Source of the DNA: Setophaga petechia
Taxonomy: Eukaryota; Chordata; Aves; Passeriformes; Parulidae
Length of the DNA: 64,000 nucleotides
Direction: 5' to 3'
Assembly: GCA_024362935.1 (NCBI GenBank)
Contig: JANCRA010000118.1
Location: 465,134 to 529,133 of the forward strand
Shown: piece after piece, positions 54,186 to 64,000 of the stretch
Position numbering within the stretch: the first letter of the stretch is position 1
Layout: each line of letters opens with the position of its first letter
Made by a program: the position numbers and the translations under genes
Notes under the pieces: generated by a model
Told to the model about the DNA's origin: nothing
Seen by the model: only the letters and a program-made list of their open reading frames with translations
The model's database searches: none

Positions 54186-55240
54186 GCCGGGATTGGGGGA
54201 TGGGGTTGGGACTGGAAAAGGGCTGGGAAGGGGATGGGGCTGGGAAGGTGTGGTGGTTTCACAGGAAATATGTTTTTTGGGATTTCTGGGATGTGCTGTG
54301 GTCAGGCTAATGGGTGCTCAGATTTTAATATTGGCACCATGACAGAAGGAGATGGGGCTGGGAAGGAGATGGGACTGGGATGGGGCCAGGATGGGGAAGG
54401 AACCGGGATGGGGAAGGGGTTGGGATCAGGATGGGGCTGGGAAGGGGAAGGGGCTGAGATTGGGAAGGGGTTGGGATGGGGATCGGGAAGGAGCCGGGAT
54501 GGGAAAGGGGCTGGGATGGGGCTGGGGATGGGGAATGGGCTGGGATGGGGCTGGGGATGGGGGATGGGGATGGGGAACGGGCTGGGATGGGGGAAGGGGC
54601 TGGGATGGGGAAGGGGCTGGGATGGGGATCGGGAAGGAGCTGGGATGGGGAAGGGGCCAGGATTGGGATGGGGCTGGGATTGGGCTGGGATGGAGAAGGG
54701 GGCTGGGATAGGGAAGGGGCTGGGATGGGGAAGGGGCTGGGATGGGGATCAGGATGGGGATGGGGGAAGGGCCAGGATGGGGATGGGGATGGGGATGGGG
54801 CCAGGATGGGGAAGGAACCAGGATGGGGAAGGGGCTGGGATGGGGAAGGGGTTGGGATTGGGTTGGGGCTGGGATGGGGAAGGGGAATGGAATGGGGAAG
54901 GGGCTGAGATTGGGAAGGGGCTGGGATGGGGATCAGGAAGGGGCTGGGATGGAGAAGGGGCTGGGATGGGGATGGGGATGGAGAAGGGGCTGGGATGGGG
55001 AAGCTGCTGGGATGGGGATCAGAAGGAGCTGGGATGGGGAAGGAGTCGGGATTGGGATGGGGCTGGGATGGGGCTGGGGATGGAGAAGGGGCTGGGATGG
55101 GGCCAGGATGGGGATGGGGAAAGGGCCAGGATGGGGATGGGATGGGGCTGGGATGAGGATTGGGATGGGGATTGGGATGGGGATGGGATGGGGCTGGGAT
55201 GAGGATTGGGATGGGGATGGGGATGGGGTTCTGGAGGGGG
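54186..55240. repeat. G-rich minisatellite, gctgggatggggaaggggct units
   Basis: About 1.05 kb of 6-20-bp units made of gggatgggg, aaggggctgg and gggattggg. Very few C outside the ctgg and cagg motifs. Dense in GGGG runs, so the + strand is quadruplex-prone. Confidence 0.97.
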
Positions 55241-55244
55241 CCGG

Positions 55245-55640
55245 GATCCCAGGTCCCTCCACAAACGCCTTTCCCCCTTTCTCAATCCCTGGACCAGCCG
55301 GGAGCGTTGCCAGGGTGATGCTCCTCGTTGCCATGGCTCTGTCACTGTCACCCCTCCTGCTGCCACCTCCTCCCCAGTGTCCCTTTGATGGCCGGGACAT
55401 CAATGGGGCGATGGAACTGCGGCCCTGGATGGGATCTGTGGGACACAACCAGGAATTCCCATTTCCTGGGGGTTTTTTCCATCCCAGGGTTCCCCTGCCT
55501 GGGGCTCTCTGGTGGCACCACGGTGGGTTTGGTCCTGGTCACCTCCAGTTCCTTCCAGGCACTTCCAGACTGGAGAAATTTGGGATAATCTTGGACATCC
55601 TTGGCTAAAAACGTGCTTTGGCGGATGATGGCCCTGCTCT
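55245..55640. other. SDC3 intron, unique sequence
   Basis: No repeat or conserved exon recognised. Confidence 0.5.
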
Positions 55641-55955
55641 GAGAATCAGAGAGTTAGAGAACTGGAGAATGAGGGAATCAGAGAGCTAGAGAAAAAAATA
55701 TTATAGAATAATAGTATCATAAAATTATAGAATCAAAATTATGGAACCATAGAATTCTACAATAGTAGAATTTTGGAATTATAGAATTAGAGAATAATGG
55801 AATTATAGAATCACAAAACTACAGAATCATAGAAATATAGAATCATAAAATTATAGAATTGTAGAATCAGAGAATTACAGAATCATGGAATTACACAATC
55901 CCAGAATTACAGAATCACAGAATGACAGAATGATAGAATTACAGAATCACACACT
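55640..55955. repeat. Expanded CR1-tail-like octamers (agaatcat/agaattat)
   Basis: About 35 octamer-scale units such as tagaatca, tagaatta and cagaatca. The avian CR1 3' tail is an ATTCTRTG octamer, so this looks like a tail expanded into a microsatellite on the minus strand; the CR1 body is not visible next to it. Confidence 0.8.
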
Positions 55956-55959
55956 TGAC

Positions 55960-56330
55960 AGAAGAACTAAAACTTCTCTTATTCCATGGACAAACCCCAA
56001 TAATTAAAAAAAATCCAAATCACAAATCCAGTAATTTTAAGGCATTACAAGAATAAACAGAACAAGAGATCTCCTTGGCTCCACAGAATAGAAATATTTC
56101 ATTAAGGATAAATCTTTTAATCCCTATAAAATAATTACATTAATAATATCCTTAAAAAGGGTTTGTGGGGTGCTTTTGAGAAGACCAAAGCCTGATTTAA
56201 ACAAAATAAGCATTTTCCATCCTGCTGCAGGTTGTTAAAAACAAAATAAAAACCAAATGGAAATTCAGCATTTCTTGGTAAATATTCCTTCTGTCCAAAA
56301 AAGAACCAACTTTGAGGAGCCCCCTCCTGT
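55960..56330. other. SDC3 intron, AT-rich unique sequence
   Basis: No feature recognised. Confidence 0.5.
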
Positions 56331-56334
56331 CAGG

Positions 56335-56490
56335 GAATTGTGCAGAGCCACAAGGGCCCCCTGAGCCTCCTTTGCTCCAGGCTCAGCCCCTTCCCAGCTC
56401 CCTCAGCCCCTCCTGGGGCTCCAGACCCTTCCCAGCTCCATTCCCTGCCCTGGACACGCTCCAGCCCCTCCAGGTCTCGTCATGATGGGC
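56335..56490 (-). mobile_element. CR1 fragment, antisense
   Basis: Contains gcagagccacaagggccccc, cctcctttgctccaggctca and ggacacgctccagcccctcc. Confidence 0.8.
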
Positions 56491-56494
56491 CCAA

Positions 56495-57475
56495 AATTGA
56501 TTTTTAGAGCTCGACCTCAGACTGAGGAGAACCAAGAGCAGCTCTAAGCCTGTGCTAATCCTGTCTCTGACTGGAATTTAGGAAAAGGATCAGGAAAAGC
56601 CTCATTTGATTCCAGTTCTGTGCAGACCCGGGGCAGTGACAGATCCACAAAAACTCAGGAGCCAGCGCAGCTCTGGACGAGCAGCAGGACTCTGTCACCT
56701 CCAGAGGCTCCCGAGAGCTTTCCCAGGAAAACAAGGATTCCCATGGATTCCACCTCAGAACCATCTTGAATTGCTGAGCCCACTCTGGGATTCTTTTCCT
56801 TGCTCAGCTCAGGGTGGAAATTCCAGTTCTGAGCTTGTGAAATCCTGGGAATTGATTGAACCTCACGCCTTTTCCATGCCTGGATTTTTCAGAGGCTCCC
56901 AGTGCATTTCCCACCCCAGGAAGCAGCAGTAGGATTCATTTTCCTGCTGGCCCAGGGCTGGATTAGACCTGAGGGATTCAGAGCTGAGGGATCCAGGTGT
57001 GGAGCACAGCTGGATCAAATCCAGATGTGTTTGGGATCTCCTTGTGTCGATAATGAAACACTTTGGAATCAAGATGGGAATTTGCTCCATGATTTTCTGG
57101 CTCCCAACTCTGCTGGAATAAGTTCCTTTCCATCTGGAAAAGCTGGATTTGAAGTTGATTTGCTCCTCTCACAATAATTCCTTCTTCTCTGAGGATCCTT
57201 TGTGCACCTTCACCGTCCCTGAACTCGGCTGCCTGCAGGGATTGTGTTCAGCTCGTCCATACAAACAATCTCTGAGCGTGAAAAATTCACTCCAAAAGAT
57301 GAAAGGGTGGCAAAATGTTCAGAGATCATGGAAAAAGGGATTTCTGCAGGATTGCAGCCTCCCCTGGAGCTGTTCTGGGCTCCCTCACACTCCCAGGGTC
57401 AAAGCTCCAGCAGCTTTAGGGGAAACTGGATCAAACTTGGAGCCTAAAGCCTTGGGAATAATCATCCCATGGGAT
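56495..57475. other. SDC3 intron, unique sequence
   Basis: High-complexity sequence without recognisable repeat or exon. Confidence 0.5.
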
Positions 57476-57479
57476 CCTC

Positions 57480-58895
57480 CACCTCAGAGGAGCTGGGATA
57501 ATTCCCTGGGTGGCAGAAAAGGGAATGTGGAATGGGAAAGGCCTGATGTAGAATTCTCACTGGAAACCAAATGGATGAGTGATGCCTTTCCCTCTTCATG
57601 AAAGTGAGCAGAACTCTGGATTTGGAGCTGATTTGAAGCTGATTTTGGGCTGACTTGAGGCTGATTTTGAGGCTGATTTGAGGCTGATTTTGGTCTGTTT
57701 CACTTCAGAGGAGCTGCAAAGTCACCAGGATAATTTTCTGGGTGACAGAAATGGGAATGTGGAATATGAAAGCCCTGATGTGGAATTCCCACTGAGAATT
57801 CCCCTGAAGGAGCAGTGCATATCCCCCTCCATGGCAGTGAGCAGAGCTCTGGATTTGAAACGGATTTGAAGTGGATTTTAGGTTCATTTTAAGTGGATTT
57901 TAGGTTGATTTGAAGTGGATTTGAATCTGATTTTTGGATGATTTAAAGCTGATTTTAAGCTGCATCCCTCCCTCCGATCTCTCCAGATATCCTGGGCAGG
58001 AGTTCAGAGCTCCTTTCAGAGCTGATTTTGGGCTGCTCCACTTCAGAGGAGCTGCAAAGTCACCAGGATAATTCCATGGGTGGCAGAAATGGGAGTCTGG
58101 AATGGGAAAGGCCTGATGTGGAATCCCCACTGGAAATTCTCCAGGAGAAGTGGTGCCTTTCCCCCTCCACGGCAGTGAGCAGAGCTCTGGATTTGAAATG
58201 GATTTGAAGCTGTTTGAATTTGAAGTGGATTTCAGGTTGATTCGAAGTGGATTTGAATCTGATTTTTGGATGATTTAAAGCTGATTTTAAGCTGCATCCC
58301 CCCCTCAGATCTCTCCAGATATCCTGGGTAGGGGTTCAGAGCCTCTTTCAGAGCTGATTTTGGGCTGCTTCACTTCAGAGGAGCTGCAAAATCACTGGGG
58401 TAATTCCATGGGTGGCAGAAATGGGAGTCTGGAATGGGAAAGGCCCTGATGTGGAATTCCCACTGAAAACCAAATGGATGAGTGGTGCCTCTCCCTCTTC
58501 ACAGGAGCGAGCAGAGCTCTGGATTTGAAGATGATTTGAGGCTGATTTTGGTCTGTTTTACTTTAGAGAAGCTGCAAAGTCACCAGGATAATTCTCTGGG
58601 TGGAGGAAATAGGAATGTGGAATGGGAAAGGCTTGATGTAGAATTCCCACTGAAAATCCCTCTGGAGGAGTGATGCCTTTCCCCCTCCATGGCAGTGAGA
58701 AGAGCTCTGGATTTGAAGTGGATTTGAAATTGTTTGGATTTCAAGCTGATTTGAAGCTGATTTGAAGTGGGTTTTAGGTTGATTTGAAGTGGATTTAATT
58801 TTTAGATGATTTTATGCTGATTTTAGGCTGATTTTAAACTGCATGCCCACCCCAGATTGCTTTGGATATCCTGGACAGGGGTTCAGAGCTGCTTT
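57480..58895. repeat. Higher-order tandem repeat (about 190-340-bp units)
   Basis: Five copies carrying gaggagctgcaaagtcacca, ggataattccatgggtggca and gggaaaggcctgatgtgg begin near 57487, 57707, 58045, 58377 and 58563. They are joined by runs of 10-12-bp gatttgaagctgatttt subunits, so two repeat levels are mixed. Confidence 0.93.
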
Positions 58896-58899
58896 TCAG

Positions 58900-59690
58900 G
58901 AAACCCTCAGAAAGAACCAGAGGTTCCAACCATGAATAAATGTGATTTATGAAGCACTAAGAGCCTTTTGGGAGCAGCGTGAACCATTCAAATCCAATCC
59001 AATTAGAGCCCAATCCCAATTAAACAGCTCCTGGGGCTCAGGCAGCCCCTCCCATGGCCAGGGGATGTTCAGCTCATTTGTTTGTGGCATCAAACCCTCC
59101 CTGTGAGCAGATCCTAAAGCTGTGTGGGCTGAAGGATTTGGATTAAAAGAAATAATAATTATATATTTAATCAGAATAATAATTATACAATTAATAGGAA
59201 TAATAATTATATAATTAATAGGAATAATCAGCAGAGCAGCTGGGACTGGAATGGGTGCAGGGAGGGTGGATTCCTCTGACATTGCAGTGCTGGTCCTGTC
59301 CTTGGCACACAGCTCCAAACCCTTTAATCAGAGTGTGGTTTAATTAATCAGGTTTAATTAATCACAAGCCAGATTAATTTTTGGGTGGCCCTGGGAGTGG
59401 CACTTTCAATTTTTGGGTTGGTTTTGTCAACAGAACAAACTCCTCAGTGTTTAAACAGCAATTCCCAAAGGAGTGTGACCTCCTGAGGGAAAACCGGGGT
59501 TGTTTGGGGCTTTTCTTGCTGGAGTTTGCTCCAGGAATGGCAAAATGAGGATTGGGATGGATTTGTGTCCCTCAGGAACCTCGTGGGTCACCAGGGCTGG
59601 GCTGGAGTCCCAGAGACAGGGGGGCAGAGGGCAGGTCCTGCTGGGGCAGCACTGATCCCACAGAGCTCGGGAATTCTCAATTCCTTGGAT
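58900..59690. other. SDC3 intron, unique with AT-rich patch
   Basis: An aataattat/attaatagg repeat lies at 59150-59228. The rest is unique. Confidence 0.5.
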
Positions 59691-60055
59691 TTCGTGGCCT
59701 GGCACATCCCAGCCTGGAGCAAAGGAGGCTCAGGGGGCCCTTGTGGCTCTGCACAGCTCCTGCCAGGAGGGCACAGCCGGGGGGGTCGGGCTGTGCTCCA
59801 GGGAACAGGGACAGGAGCAGAGGGAACGGCCTCAGGCTGGGCCAGGGCAGGCTCAGGGTGGGCACAGCAGCAATTTCCCCATGGAAAGGGGGCTCAGGCC
59901 TTGGCAGGGGCTGCCCAGGGAGCTTTGCAGTGCCCAGCCCTGGAGGGGTCCCAGCAATTCCTGGAGGTGGCACTCAGAGCTCTGGGCTGGGGACAAGGTG
60001 GGATCAGCTGGGACTCGATGTCCTTGGAGCTCTTTTCCCACCTCATCTCTGCCTG
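59655..60055 (+). mobile_element. CR1 fragment, sense
   Basis: gcctggagcaaaggaggctc, ggcctcaggctgggccaggg and a 3' region ctcgatgtccttggagctct. Inverted partner of 51501-51655 over its first 150 bp. Confidence 0.82.
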
Positions 60056-60100
60056 AGCACCAGAATCCCAAAGGCTTTTCCCACAGGGGAATATCCATCC

Positions 60101-60475
60101 TGTCACTGACATATTTTCTGAAAAATGCCTTCACCAGGATTTTTCCTCCTGCAAAGCTGGGAAGCTTCAGCTTCTCCATGTTTTGCTCCTCTGGAATGTG
60201 GTTTGGGGAATTGTTACCCAGCATGTGAATTGTTTTTAATTAATGGCAAATCACAGCCAGCTGTATCAGACTCTCTGAATCTGTCACGAGATTTTATTAT
60301 TCATTCCTTGATAGCCCTCTGATGAACTCCTTTCTTCTATTCTTTTAGTATAGTTTTAGTATATAATTTTCTTTTAATATAATATATATCATTAAATAAC
60401 AAATCAGCCTTCTGAAACATGGAGTCAAGATTCTCATCTCTTCCCTCGTCCTGGGGACCCTCAAACACCACCACA
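60101..60475 (+). mobile_element. ERV solo LTR, sense (family A), intact 6-bp target duplication
   Basis: 375 bp from tgtcactgacatattttctg to tcaaacaccaccaca, flanked on both sides by ccatcc (60095-60100 and 60476-60481). Only the LTR is left, so internal genes were lost by LTR-LTR recombination. The 6-bp duplication indicates an ERVK-type integrase. Confidence 0.88.
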
Positions 60476-60481
60476 CCATCC

Positions 60482-61387
60482 ACTGCAGCCCCAGCAGCAG
60501 AGGTGTCCCTGCCCCAGCCCCTTCTGGCAGGGAACATTTCCTGTTCCCCCACAGCTCCAAACCCCTCACACCAACAACAGAAAAAGAGCCCTGAATGTCC
60601 TTAAAATCCCATTCAAAGTCCCATTTCCATTTCAGAACAATTAATGTCACCTGCTTTAAATAAACTCCTTAATTAGGAATGATCCTTATTAACATCTGCC
60701 TGGGCAAGGCCTGGGGGTTGGAGGTTGAGTGAGTGCTGCACATTTTTCATCCCCAAATGCTGTTTGGAGGACACTGGGTGAGCTCGGGTCCTCCCTGATT
60801 ATGCACAGGCTTGTCATTTGCATAGGGAAGTCAAATTTCATTCCTTTTTTCTTTTTTGGGGGGGAATGTTTCCTGGCAGAATGGAATTGGACAGGGAGCA
60901 CAGAAGGACTTAGGGAAGGAGAAGAAAAAAATTAAAAATTAGGACTGGGAGAGTTGGGGCTCCTTGGGGCTGCTTCAGCCTGTGCTGGCAGGGCAGAATG
61001 AACTCCCCATCACATCCAGAATTTTGGGGGATGTGGGTTTTGAAGGGAATGTTAAGCAGGGATGGAGCCCCAGGAAATGAAGTGGGAATGTCGTGTTGTT
61101 GGATTGAGCCTGGGCTCAGCCTGGGTGGAGGTTTCAGTTTGAAACCAGGTGGAAACACCAATTTTGTGTAGGGGTTTTAGTTTACCAATTTGAGATTTTA
61201 CCAGTTTGAGATTTCCCGGCCAATGCACCAACGAGTGTGTGGATACTGACAGCCTGGTCAGGGAGAGAAAGCCAGAGGAGCTTTCCCAGGAATTGTTCTG
61301 GGGAGTTGTCACCATCCACTAGGGCAAACGAGGTCGTGATGGTTCATTGCCAGATCCCAAAAGTGCAAAAGACAAAAAGCAGGGGAG
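60482..61387. other. SDC3 intron, unique sequence
   Basis: No repeat or exon recognised. Confidence 0.5.
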
Positions 61388-61769
61388 TGTAGCCATGATA
61401 TTTTCTGAAAAATCCTTTCCTTAGGATTTTTTCCTCCTGAGAAGCTGAGAGGCCTCAGGAACAAAATGTAAACATTGATTATCTGCTGCTGTGGAATGCA
61501 ACAGGTGCATCTGGGATTGGTCCATGTTGGATGTTTCTAATTAATGCCCAATCACAGCTCAGCTGTCTGGCCTGTCTCAGTCAGTCACAAACCTTTGTTA
61601 TCATTCTTTTTCTATTCTTAGCCAGCCTTCTGATGAAATCCTTTCTTCTATTCTTTTAGTATAGTTTTAATATAATATATATCATAAAATAATAAATCAA
61701 TCCTTCTGAAACATGGAGTCAACATTCTTGTCTCTTCCCTCATCCTCGACCCCTGTGAACACCATCACA
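61388..61769 (+). mobile_element. ERV solo LTR, sense (family A)
   Basis: 382 bp from tgtagccatgatattttctg to gtgaacaccatcaca, with aataaa-type sequence near 61692. Flanks ggggag and gggact are not a clear duplication. Confidence 0.82.
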
Positions 61770-62005
61770 GGGACTGTCAGTTCAATCACAACAAATGCAC
61801 CTTTATTGAAGGCCAGCAGCAAATGTGATAGAGGGATCAGAAAACAAAATAAAAGATAGAAAGCAAAAGAGGGGAAGGGGAATATAGCTACCAATGAGAT
61901 GGGATCCTCATGGTCCAGCCACACAGATTCACCATCATCCATGGGAGTTCACCAAAGTTGTCTCAGAAGTTACAGTTTATACAGTCTCAATCCAAAATGA
62001 GTGGC
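61770..62005 (-). mobile_element. LTR fragment, antisense (family C), left piece
   Basis: Reversed poly(A) signal (acctttattgaaggcc near 61799). Its last 100 bp (61905-62005) recur at 62660-62780 on the other side of the family B LTR. Confidence 0.55.
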
Positions 62006-62267
62006 TGTAGCTACATTTCTCTTCACAGAGAAAAGCAAGGCACAATTCTTCCCAAGAATGTTTCCAGGTTTTGTATTCTCTGAACATCAGAGAAAGAAAA
62101 CACAATTCTTATCATTTGCTGTGCCTGTGTTTGTGCCCAAGCAGAATGCAATACAGAGATTGTTCACCCACAGTGATGGGGTTCTGCTTCCTTGGCCTGT
62201 CAGGGCCAGGTGTGTGTGGGTGTGTGAGTGTGTGTGTGTGTGTATGTGTGTGTGTGTGTATGTGTGT

Positions 62268-62316
<49 letters not shown>

Positions 62317-62437
62317 TGTGTTTGTGGGTGTGTGTGTGTGTATGTGTGTGTGTGAGTGTGTGTGTTTGTGTGTGGGGGTGTGTGTGTGTGTGTGAGTGTG
62401 AGTGTGTGTGTGTGTTTGTGTGTGTGTGAGTGAGTGT

Positions 62438-62468
<31 letters not shown>

Positions 62469-62645
62469 AGTGTGTGTGTTGGGACTGTTGGGTGACAGTC
62501 ATGGGATTCTGTGCAGTGTGTGCAGAGCTGAGTGCTGGGCAGATTCAGTTTAGATGTATAGAATAATATAGTATAATAAAGTAATTAATTAGCCTTCTGA
62601 TATCCATGGAGTCCTCCTCATCATTCTCTCCCCTCGTCGGGGCCA
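62006..62645 (+). mobile_element. ERV solo LTR, sense (family B) with GT array
   Basis: Starts tgtagctacatttctcttca and ends ctctcccctcgtcggggcca. aataaa-type sequence (tataataaagtaatt) lies near 62573. The middle is expanded by a GT array (62213-62482). Inverse-orientation partner of 49814-50324. Confidence 0.75.
62213..62482. repeat. (GT)n microsatellite with interruptions
   Basis: About 270 bp of gt repeats broken by ga, ta and ttt. Z-DNA-prone. Confidence 0.98.
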
Positions 62646-62990
62646 TCCCAGCGTTGCTGTATCCTCATGGTCCAGCCCCACAGATTCGCTGTAGTCCATG
62701 GGGGCTCACCAAACTCATCTCAAAAGTTACACTTTACACAGTCTATATAGTTCACACAGCCTCAATCCAGATGAGTGGCACCTGGCCAAAAGGTGGGGAA
62801 GGTTCATGGCCCATTGTGTTGAGACCCCTTGGTCTGTGGGGCAGGTGCAGGTGTGCAAGGACAAGCCACCATTTACCAGAACCTGTTCAAAGCAGTGTTC
62901 TGTGAAGGCACAGCGAGCACACCTGCAAACAATCACCTGGAAATGTCCACTTCAGCCAGGCCAGAGCTCCTGTCAGGGTCTTCAGGGCCC
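62646..62990 (-). mobile_element. LTR fragment (family C), right piece
   Basis: Starts with a second copy of tcctcatggtccagcc, then caaaagttacactttacaca and cctcaatccagatgagtggc, matching 61905-62005. Right end uncertain. Confidence 0.5.
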
Positions 62991-63087
62991 TTGGACAATC
63001 GTGGGGTAAATGCAGGAAACTCCAGACCATCTCTTACAGGAGTTTTGAGAAGGCTGAGACAAACAATTAAAGCAATCTTGCAGCTGC

Positions 63088-63303
63088 TGTTTTGAACACT
63101 TGTTTTCTCATAAGTTGTTTACCAAAGGGGGTCTTCTTAATTAGCCAGTGGTGATGGGGTGTTGATTAAATGACCAATGAGGTCCACCTGTATTGGAGCA
63201 GTGCATAAAAAGGAATAAACTAATAAACTAATAAGCTAATGAACTCGATATTAGCCTCCTGAAGAGAGTTAGACTGACTCCTGTTCCTGACCCAGCGGTG
63301 ACA
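63088..63303 (+). mobile_element. Probable LTR, sense
   Basis: tgttttgaacacttgttttc to gacccagcggtgaca. Contains a TATA-like cataaaaagg (63204) and aataaa (63214-63219). The left end could be further upstream. Confidence 0.5.
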
Positions 63304-63307
63304 TGAC

Positions 63308-64000
63308 TGTGGTGGGTTCAGTGCTGGCCAATCCCCAGTGCCCTCACCAGGACACACTCACCCATTCCTGCTGGGGCCAGGACCAGGAGAAAGGCAAAGC
63401 AGGCTCAAAACTCCAAAAGAGTATAAAGAAAAATTTATTAACAGTAACTAAAAGAAAGAGTAGCAAGAAGCAGAACAAAACCTTCAGAACACTTCTCCTC
63501 TCACCACAACCTTTTCTTTCCCATTGACAATATAAAGAAATAAAACTTAAAATTTCAGTCAGTCTAGAATAATCTAGACCTCTAGAATAGTCTTTCTTCG
63601 GTTCACTTAGGGAGAGAAGTGTCTCTGTTAATGTTATGGAGACTTTTCCACATGAAAAAACAGTTTTCTTGTGGTTCCCTCACAAACAGCAGCCACCTGG
63701 GGAAATCTGGAATTGTGAAATCCTTCCCATTTTCCACAACCTTTTCCCACAGCTGTGTTTAGGGGCCATGTCAACTTCTGGGGTATTGTTTTAAAGATGA
63801 GCTGTTCAAAGGCAAAATTCTCATTATCTATCTCTAAAATCATCTTCATCCCTGGGAACAGAGATCTTCCTCTCATGGGGGCACAGCGTTTTCATCACTC
63901 TGCTTCCTCTCTGCTCAAACTTCTCACAGATAACAAATACTTTAATATCTGCTCACTCTGGCATGGGGCCTTTGCTTGCCATCAATTTAAACCCTTCAAC
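63308..64000 (-). mobile_element. Probable LTR/ERV, antisense, cut by window end
   Basis: Begins tgtggtgggttcagtgctgg and carries a reversed poly(A) signal (aatttattaacag near 63434). A long antisense LTR is the best explanation; no coding frame seen. Confidence 0.5.

Larger units (their letters stand above)
21014..64000 (+). other. SDC3: Presumed SDC3 intron 1 (incomplete)
   Basis: After the gtgagt donor I find no sequence encoding the conserved N-terminal syndecan-3 motif (VDLEGSGD-like, SGSG attachment sites) or any other conserved protein. A long first intron is typical of syndecan genes. The assignment to one intron is inference: an exon could be hidden in the 100-N gap, or lie beyond the window. 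Confidence 0.5.

Noticed and set aside
21014..64000. Further SDC3 exons (acidic SGSG ectodomain, mucin-like, transmembrane, EFYA tail)
   Set aside because: None of their conserved protein motifs was found in any frame. They may be in the gap or outside the window.

Overview
This is vertebrate nuclear DNA, very probably from a songbird. The first third holds the 3' half of PUM1 (Pumilio RNA-binding protein 1) on the + strand. About 5 kb beyond its 3' end lies the first coding exon of what I read as SDC3 (syndecan-3), also on the + strand. PUM1 followed by SDC3 on one strand is the order known from other amniotes (human 1p35, chicken chromosome 23). The avian call rests on many CR1 fragments with their 3' octamer tails, several solo LTRs of the kind found in passerines, GC-rich sequence and an extreme load of minisatellites, as expected on a small microchromosome.

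Layout. 1-15610: seven PUM1 coding exons (262-391, 1261-1395, 2706-2843, 4545-4670, 5698-5819, 8390-8582, 13781-13912) and a 1.7-kb 3'UTR. Together they encode the Pumilio homology domain from the middle of repeat 1 to the C-terminus. The tripartite RNA-reading residues of all eight repeats are intact or consistent, and counting back from the stop reproduces the 1186-residue numbering of human PUM1. One exon has tandem donors 6 nt apart that would give forms with or without Val-Ile. 15605-20640: a minisatellite related to one in the last PUM1 intron, a CR1 and GC-rich repeats. 20640-21720: a CpG island with the SDC3 signal-peptide exon (20924-21013). 21014-64000: no further coding exon recognised; I interpret this as SDC3 intron 1, possibly running past the window, with a 100-N assembly gap at 51401-51500.

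The noncoding part is dominated by tandem arrays: more than 25, several of 0.5-1.2 kb. They include two about 1 kb long with strong C/G strand asymmetry, a 365-bp homopyrimidine tract and a 270-bp GT array. CR1 pieces occur in both orientations. The 45.9-64 kb end is rich in ERV solo LTRs, one with a perfect 6-bp target duplication, and includes nested insertions. At 40.6-41.1 kb an ERV-like 3' end is almost free of G on its sense strand yet keeps its polypurine tract, which suggests G-to-A hypermutation.

I found no new enzymatic, defence or mobile system. The most interesting signals are structural: the apparent hypermutated ERV remnant, the chimeric duplication downstream of PUM1 that joins a last-intron minisatellite to a piece of the PUM1 3'UTR, two composite CR1 blocks about 34 kb apart with almost the same sequence, a duplicated intron segment on each side of one PUM1 exon, and several candidate regulatory clusters in the SDC3 intron.
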